Source: Paramoeba atlantica
Taxonomy: Eukaryota; Discosea
Direction: 5' to 3'
Length of the DNA stretch: 64,000 bases
NCBI GenBank assembly: GCA_977017575.1
Contig: CDRNVI010000066.1
Span: forward strand, 62,001 to 126,000
Part shown: piece after piece, positions 58,118 through 64,000 of the stretch
Layout of the letters: each line of letters starts with the position of its first letter
Position numbering within the stretch: position 1 is the first letter of the stretch
The notes under the pieces: generated by a model
Databases searched by the model: none
What the model was told of the DNA's origin: nothing
What the model saw: the letters and a program-made list of their open reading frames with translations, nothing else
Translations under genes and position numbers: made by a program

Positions 58118-61100
58118 TCAACTAAGGAAGCCTTCGAGAGATTGTCCAGTGGACTTTTGAACACTGCGGAGTAGTTGTCGAGCTTGTGTTACAACGAGAG
58201 GATCCGATTGCTCCATTATATTTGTAATTGGATTTAGAAGATCGCGGAGAAGAACGGCCATTTCTTCGCCGACAAATTGGTAGATATTATCAACAACACG
58301 CAGCACAGTTCGCTGAACGGCGATCCTGCACAAATCCCTCAGTGAAGGAGAAAATGTCTGATATTCTTGTACGCTATTGGAGGCTATTTTCAAAAGACTA
58401 TTCTGAAGCTCACGCCATATCTCGGCTTTGCCGTGTCCCGAACAAAGTGCCATCTGATCCAGCGCGGGAACTATGTGTTCCGATAATTCCGTGGAAAACC
58501 CATTCTCAAGCTTTCGCAGGAATCGTAATTTCACGCTGTCATGTGGCACCCCTTTCAGATACTTCAAAATAAAGCTAAGATGCCATGCAGGATTCATAAT
58601 ATGGTGAATCAACGCTGTACTAAGGTCGGAATGTAGTTCTGGGTTTGTATCTGCAAGATATTCTCCTCCGCTCTCCGTTTGCGACAAGCGACGTAGAATT
58701 TGGGCGCAAGAAATAACACACTGTAATGCAAGATATACACTTTGATAGTGGGACTGAGAAAAGAAAGCCATCTGTGAACGAATATCCTCATCTTCTGACT
58801 CGATAAGGGCCCTATTTCTTTTTTGATCGCTTGATTTCAAAGAAAAGAGATCCGAGATACATGACCATAGCCAGCTATTCTCAATCTGTGTCGACTTAAG
58901 AAATGATGAAATTGTTTGCAAGTAGGGCACCAGAAACGTTGTGGAAACATCCTGAAATTTCTGTAGAATGGCATATATGAGATCTAATCCCATTTGGACA
59001 CGTCTTAAATTCGCTACAGTAAATTCGTGTTGTTGCTCACTCATTACTGTGTCACCTACCCCAGAAGATACTGCTGCACTATTCGTATCTCTTGCACCAG
59101 GTTCTGATCGACGATCAAGCGCGAAACAGTGCATGATGAGCGTTTCGCGTAGAAAAGCCTCGTTATGCAGAGCAGTACCTTTGGCCATTGTGGCGACAAA
59201 AGCATTTATAAGACTCTGCTTGAGTTTCGAGTACATACTATTCGAAATTTTGACACACTCTTCAAACTCCAAGTCGCTTATGGGCATGTTTGCCGCGATT
59301 TGTATTACACTATGGAATAGTGGTTGAACAAGATTGGTTAACTTGAGAGATGTTACAGTTTCGGAATCCGATTTCTCAATGGTTTGCTTTAGTAGGGAAA
59401 TAAGAAATATGGCTTGATGAAGATGACAATTTTCGATAGAGACAGTATTGTCCCCTTTGGAGAATAGCGCAAGTATGATGTGCAAAGAACGAACAATACT
59501 TTTCAAAAGAATTCGACTTTCAAGCCGCTGAACTAATTTGAAAAAGTCGTGACGCTCTTTTACTATAGTTGAATCATCATGATAAGCTCCAAATGACTGA
59601 AAAACAAGAAGTGGGCATATGCTACGCTCGCTTGCTAAAATCGCTGTGTTGAATGCATATGATCCAGTAATGTTAAGAGCAAGACTACATGCCTGCGCCA
59701 GTTCGACATTAATTGCACACAGATCACAAAGCTCCACGGATGAAAATATTTTCAGATAAGCTCTAGTAAGTTTTAAGCGAAGAGGGTCCCTGGTATTAGC
59801 TAGAATAGAAGCACTTGTTAACATTAAAGATGAAAGGAGCGGAATGTAGCACTTTCGAAATTTGATTTTTGTATCCTGAGAAATCAAATCTTGAACCGCG
59901 GTTAGCATGTCAGTTGTTACATTACTTGTCCGAGTAATTTCCAATGTGGATGGCGCGACAGATGGCTCGCATTTTTCAGAAAAAGTGTAAAAGGCCTTCT
60001 CTAAAAGGGATAACACGCGCAGTGCTAACTCTGGGAAAGCGTCAACTTCGGTTTTGTCCACGGCTTTTCCGATGGATTCATTTAGTTTCGCGTGTACAAC
60101 ACTAATTAATTCCCAAAACGCATTTTCAGTGGTGGAAGTCCATATTTCTTTCTCATTTATCGCTCCGTTACTGTCCTCTCCATTAAGTTCAGATTGCTTG
60201 GGTTGCATGGCAAGAGACAAAAGATTGAATGCTGACTCATGAAGCTCAGGATCAAATCGATTCATCATAATACTCGACGCTTCAAAAATTGCGGACAATG
60301 AACATAGCGCAAGAATTGTTTGACTTAGTGTTGTAGAATGAATACCCATTAGTGGTAACGCACGTGTTGTGGAAAGATGAAGCATCTTCATGCTATTCAC
60401 GGTTAATTGATTTTGTAGTGGTAGAAGAGACCGAAGGCACGTTACTGTGAAATAAACGACTTCTTCTGATTTGCGATCAACAAGACCAATTTCTTTTTTA
60501 TGCAGCTTGGGGGTGACAGTGTACTCAGTGCTTGTTTTAGATATCCCTGAAGCAAGCACAAGCAAGTCAAGAATCGAAGAGTATATTTCGGTCTGAACAG
60601 ATGGATCGTACTTCGCGAGAAAATTCTTTAAGACAGTATCAGTCATATTGTCAGGGTATTGCAGATGTAAAATCAGTAGGTGCGAAAAGAAGTTCACAAG
60701 ATTACGACTAGAGATGCACGCAGGACTTATCCAGCCGTGCTCACTGGATAATATGTAGTTCACGTTTTCAACTGGCAGATTCCCTTGTGAACAAAGACAT
60801 AAGATGTTTTTCAAGTGAGAAATAGCGCACGAAAGATCTAGAGAGATATGATCATCATACTCATTCTCTGTGGCATCATTTTCTTGCACAGTGCGGATAA
60901 ATTCAAGACGTTTATGCGTTGCTTGAACCACTTCGCTAAACAAGCTCGAATTTATTGAAAGAAGCCCAATCTTTGATATAATTGAGAAACTATCTTTGGG
61001 CCACATACTCCCGAACGCACACCGACCGAACACACGAACTTCCAAAGTTGTCACTTGAATATCTTCAACAATTTCATGTCTTTTCGGCTCTACGAGAAAG

Positions 61101-63991
61101 CGTTGCAAATCTTTGAGAAGATGTTCCGATACCAATTGCATAAGACCGCAAACTGCGCCGCGGGCTGGACAAAGCTGATTGCTTCTCGAAGTATCAGTTA
61201 GGGCCCCATCCCAGTGGGAAGACAGCAAAGCACACAAAAAATGAAGTCCATCACAAACAGATTTACCACGATCAAGAGAGTGAAGTAGACGAATAAGCCA
61301 AGAACAAAAAAGTTTTTCCAAGATTGTGTTGTACTTGACGTAGAGCAAGAAGGATCCTCGAGTCATTTTCTGACGCAAATCATGAAGCCAATGACTTTCG
61401 TTGAATGGCGAGGCTTCAGCGGAAGCTTCACCAGACATTTTAAACAACAGTTGCAGTAATGGCTCAAGACTAGCTTCTGATGCCTCTAACACCTTTTTAT
61501 TGGTCTGGAGCTGATGCTCGAGAAAAAAATACATAAATGTTGCAACGAGGAAGTCAAAAGAAAACGTTTCGCCAGTAGTTGTGTTTGCTTCATCTGAGTC
61601 TTGCTCGTTCCATTCATTTAGCACCTGCGCAGCATCGAGCACCGTATTGGAGGTGTAATCAATTGCACACAGCATGAAGAACATCAAACAACTATTCCGA
61701 TGTTTTCGCAACCCTTTCCTGCTTACATCATACAAGAGTTTATTCGACATGTGTCCCTCTGACACAGGATTAAGAAAGGGAAGTAGATCACGTTGGCCTG
61801 AAAAGCTCGCCCTTACTGTAGCACAAATAGATTTCATTGTTTCGGCAAGATTGCTTAGCTCAGTCCTATTTGCAGCATTAGTTTTTTCAATGCGAAATAA
61901 CAAAAGCTTCATAAAACAAGAAAACCCACTGGAAAGCATAATTGAATCAACGTCATCATTCAAAATTTTGTCTCCAGCGCTAACGGTGGGATTTAAGCCA
62001 TGCGCATATTTCGTAAGAAGGATTTTCAATGCAGCAACGCTCGACTTTGAAAAAGAACTGTCTTCAACGAAAGAAAGTCGAGAAGCTTTCGAAACTACCT
62101 TATAAAACTCCGGTTGCGTTTGTAATCGATAAAGAGCTACAAAGGTTGGTACAGCGTACTCAATGTTCAAGTAAATAGGTCCTGTTTTATTCGACTCTTG
62201 GTCAAGAACATAGCTCAGACCCAACATAACAGCGTGTATTTCACGTGCTTGCGTTAGAACATCGGACAAAAAACAAGTCGCTTTCCCAGGGATGTTCAAG
62301 GGACAACTACCTTTGCCGGATATCCACATGCTTTCAGTGGAAAAATTGGAGTGCCAAACAAGAGCCAAATAATCAAAAACCATTAAATTTTCCCTTCGAG
62401 ATATATCTTTGCTTATCCCAATGTGAATCATGTGCAAGAGCAAATATACGGAGTTCTGATAAAGCCGCACAGCATAAGATTTTGCACTGTGGCTTCTTGC
62501 GCCGTAAGTTATGCATCGGAGTAGGCCAACAGATAAGTCCGGCTCCACCCGAATTTCATGTGGATTTAAACTTGTAAGTTGAGAAAATCCACGTCGTAGA
62601 AACGAAAGGAGACACTCGAACTGTTTTTGAAAATCCGGAACGTTTGTCATTAAGGCAGTCGCCAACAATATTAAGGCTAGAAGCACATTGTTTGAGCACA
62701 TTTCTTGCTCTTGATTCGAAGTAACGGCTTCTTGGACAACCTCTTGCAAATTCTTGAGGATTCCAGTGGACACCCAAGATTTTTCTATTGATAGAGCTTG
62801 TAGCAGATGTGAACTGAAATAATTCAATGAGTCAAGATCAAGCCGAGAAGCGAAAATTTCATTTTTCGTATCAGCTTTTGTTGCTAGCAAAGAATCTTTC
62901 CACTTGATTGCATTGATCCGAAGTGCGAGAAGGAGCTTCTGGGTCCTGATTCTATCGCAATTTTCTGATTCTGATTTCGAAAATGAATTCTTGCTAATCT
63001 CTGCAAGTACAGATTCCATTGTTGCTAGCAAAGAGCACCACGGTTCTTCCATCGTTGAGACCACATCGCTCTCTACTTGACTCAGACAACATGAAAGACC
63101 TTTCAATACCTTGTCAACATTCTCAACATCGGGACCATTGTTCAAAATTGCAGTCAGAATGCTTTTGATTTCAATCAAAAGCTTAGCCATGAACCCTGCG
63201 CCATCTTCGTCGTCGAAGCTCAAGTACATAAAATTAACAAGCAATGATAAAGCCACATCACGTTGCGAGTCGTTTGCAGCAGTTTTCCACTTTTGCATTA
63301 TAACGCTCACCGAAGCTAAACGCAAGTCCCAGTTTGGATGCTCTAATACCCAAATTAAAGGAATTTTAGCGGACTCTTGTGAAATACTAGCGTACCGAGG
63401 ATCATCCCCAAAAGCATGGGACAAGGCATTGGCAATTGATAGAGCTTTTTCCAATGAAATTTCTTTAAACGCTTTTGACACGAATGCGTCAAACACTGTA
63501 GTGTTCCTTGCACGCAAGGTCTTCAACAAATTGATATAGGCAGGGTTTTGAGGTGGCATGTCACAAACTGGCTCACTTGCTTCTAGCAAGCTTATGGTGT
63601 TATGTAAAAGAGTGACCGTCATTATATGTGCAGGTTCCTCACTTTCTACTGTATCTAGTCGAAGAATACCAACGCGAAGAAAATACATCAACACAGTAGA
63701 AGTTGTTGTATCCGTCAGAGATGAGTATTGTAACACCGTTTTTAGTACTCTGTAAAACTTCGCTCTCAGAGCTTCGTGCTGCATTACATTGTGAAAGAGG
63801 AACACACTAAATACTGAACCGGATGCCGGAGTGGAGGCAGACCACGGAATATCTTTCCAAAAGTTTTGCGCCCACGACGCAGCAGTCGGATTAACTCTCG
63901 CTGAAACCAAGCTGAGAAGCGTGCCGAAATATAAGCAAACACTATTTTTTTGTTCTTCCATTCTTGTGCCGTATTCGGCTATACGTTCCAT
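58118..63991 (-). CDS. Very large helical (HEAT-like) protein, candidate scaffold nucleoporin; 5' end may lie outside
   Basis: A frame of 1,957 codons with no intron, almost entirely alpha-helical, leucine- and serine-rich, without obvious motifs or membrane segments. The frame has no upstream stop before the window edge, so the true start may lie beyond 63991. The N-terminal stretch VCLYFGTLLSLVSARVNPTA resembles a conserved piece of Nup205/Nup192 (IPYLKMLQGLANGPQCAHY). Length (about 2,000) and helical solenoid character also fit Nup188/Nup192/Nup205, which form the inner ring of the nuclear pore. I do not see further clear matches, so other giant HEAT proteins remain possible. Its stop is followed by a short spacer before UBA4. 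Confidence 0.55.
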   Translation of the reverse strand: MERIAEYGTRMEEQKNSVCLYFGTLLSLVSARVNPTAASWAQNFWKDIPWSASTPASGSVFSVFLFHNVMQHEALRAKFYRVLKTVLQYSSLTDTTTSTVLMYFLRVGILRLDTVESEEPAHIMTVTLLHNTISLLEASEPVCDMPPQNPAYINLLKTLRARNTTVFDAFVSKAFKEISLEKALSIANALSHAFGDDPRYASISQESAKIPLIWVLEHPNWDLRLASVSVIMQKWKTAANDSQRDVALSLLVNFMYLSFDDEDGAGFMAKLLIEIKSILTAILNNGPDVENVDKVLKGLSCCLSQVESDVVSTMEEPWCSLLATMESVLAEISKNSFSKSESENCDRIRTQKLLLALRINAIKWKDSLLATKADTKNEIFASRLDLDSLNYFSSHLLQALSIEKSWVSTGILKNLQEVVQEAVTSNQEQEMCSNNVLLALILLATALMTNVPDFQKQFECLLSFLRRGFSQLTSLNPHEIRVEPDLSVGLLRCITYGARSHSAKSYAVRLYQNSVYLLLHMIHIGISKDISRRENLMVFDYLALVWHSNFSTESMWISGKGSCPLNIPGKATCFLSDVLTQAREIHAVMLGLSYVLDQESNKTGPIYLNIEYAVPTFVALYRLQTQPEFYKVVSKASRLSFVEDSSFSKSSVAALKILLTKYAHGLNPTVSAGDKILNDDVDSIMLSSGFSCFMKLLLFRIEKTNAANRTELSNLAETMKSICATVRASFSGQRDLLPFLNPVSEGHMSNKLLYDVSRKGLRKHRNSCLMFFMLCAIDYTSNTVLDAAQVLNEWNEQDSDEANTTTGETFSFDFLVATFMYFFLEHQLQTNKKVLEASEASLEPLLQLLFKMSGEASAEASPFNESHWLHDLRQKMTRGSFLLYVKYNTILEKLFCSWLIRLLHSLDRGKSVCDGLHFLCALLSSHWDGALTDTSRSNQLCPARGAVCGLMQLVSEHLLKDLQRFLVEPKRHEIVEDIQVTTLEVRVFGRCAFGSMWPKDSFSIISKIGLLSINSSLFSEVVQATHKRLEFIRTVQENDATENEYDDHISLDLSCAISHLKNILCLCSQGNLPVENVNYILSSEHGWISPACISSRNLVNFFSHLLILHLQYPDNMTDTVLKNFLAKYDPSVQTEIYSSILDLLVLASGISKTSTEYTVTPKLHKKEIGLVDRKSEEVVYFTVTCLRSLLPLQNQLTVNSMKMLHLSTTRALPLMGIHSTTLSQTILALCSLSAIFEASSIMMNRFDPELHESAFNLLSLAMQPKQSELNGEDSNGAINEKEIWTSTTENAFWELISVVHAKLNESIGKAVDKTEVDAFPELALRVLSLLEKAFYTFSEKCEPSVAPSTLEITRTSNVTTDMLTAVQDLISQDTKIKFRKCYIPLLSSLMLTSASILANTRDPLRLKLTRAYLKIFSSVELCDLCAINVELAQACSLALNITGSYAFNTAILASERSICPLLVFQSFGAYHDDSTIVKERHDFFKLVQRLESRILLKSIVRSLHIILALFSKGDNTVSIENCHLHQAIFLISLLKQTIEKSDSETVTSLKLTNLVQPLFHSVIQIAANMPISDLEFEECVKISNSMYSKLKQSLINAFVATMAKGTALHNEAFLRETLIMHCFALDRRSEPGARDTNSAAVSSGVGDTVMSEQQHEFTVANLRRVQMGLDLIYAILQKFQDVSTTFLVPYLQTISSFLKSTQIENSWLWSCISDLFSLKSSDQKRNRALIESEDEDIRSQMAFFSQSHYQSVYLALQCVISCAQILRRLSQTESGGEYLADTNPELHSDLSTALIHHIMNPAWHLSFILKYLKGVPHDSVKLRFLRKLENGFSTELSEHIVPALDQMALCSGHGKAEIWRELQNSLLKIASNSVQEYQTFSPSLRDLCRIAVQRTVLRVVDNIYQFVGEEMAVLLRDLLNPITNIMEQSDPLVVTQARQLLRSVQKSTGQSLEGFLS

Positions 63992-64000
63992 TGATTCACA

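Overview
This is nuclear DNA from a eukaryote with a compact, intron-poor genome. Open frames of 400 to almost 2,000 codons encode eukaryote-only proteins: an ISWI remodeller, BCS1, a bromodomain-MRG protein, PP4R1, DDB1, RBM28/Nop4, ARF, polyubiquitin, a PSF1 (GINS) subunit, an LSm protein, MOCS3/UBA4 and a very large helical protein. Spacers between them are mostly 100-500 bp. I cannot place the organism from sequence alone. The most informative clue is that every host gene I can support (about 18) lies on the minus strand. Only mobile-element frames use the plus strand. Such one-way gene arrays are typical of kinetoplastids and dinoflagellates, but I see no spliced-leader signal that settles the matter.

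Layout, left to right. 1-5.4 kb: ISWI (partial), BCS1, a four-finger RanBP2-type zinc-finger protein and a bromodomain-MRG protein. 5.5-15.4 kb: mobile elements. A GC-rich R2-like LINE (family A, plus strand) is interrupted by a nearly intact second LINE (family B, minus strand), followed by a small RT fragment. 15.7-29.5 kb: PP4R1, DDB1, RBM28/Nop4, ARF, a ZIP4/SPO22-like protein in two overlapping frames, and a two-unit polyubiquitin. 29.5-33.5 kb: AT-rich spacer with short repeats, hairpins and MITE-like inverted-repeat elements. 33.5-36.2 kb: unidentified minus-strand frames, including one of 508 codons. 36.6-41.25 kb: a DNA transposon with repeated terminal motifs. It carries an IS30-family transposase gene and holds inside it a family A LINE fragment and a scrap of an ISXO2/Merlin-like transposase. 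41.6-46.4 kb: a second, decayed family B LINE. 46.4-51 kb: RNase H and RT scraps, a 17-bp telomere-like tandem array and a 770-bp inverted-repeat element. 51-64 kb: LSm, PSF1, an unidentified protein, a trypsin-like protease, UBA4 and the large helical protein, all on the minus strand.

The host genes do not form one pathway. They are housekeeping genes for chromatin (ISWI, bromodomain-MRG), replication and repair (PSF1, DDB1), meiosis (ZIP4-like), RNA metabolism (RBM28, LSm), trafficking (ARF) and ubiquitin or sulfur-carrier chemistry (polyubiquitin, UBA4). The two transposon-rich blocks interrupt this array without changing its direction.

Most unusual points: an IS30-type (bacterial insertion-sequence family) transposase embedded among eukaryotic elements; the one-strand gene array; a bromodomain fused to an MRG domain; a 2A-like motif in LINE A; and a repeated Cys/His module in LINE B.
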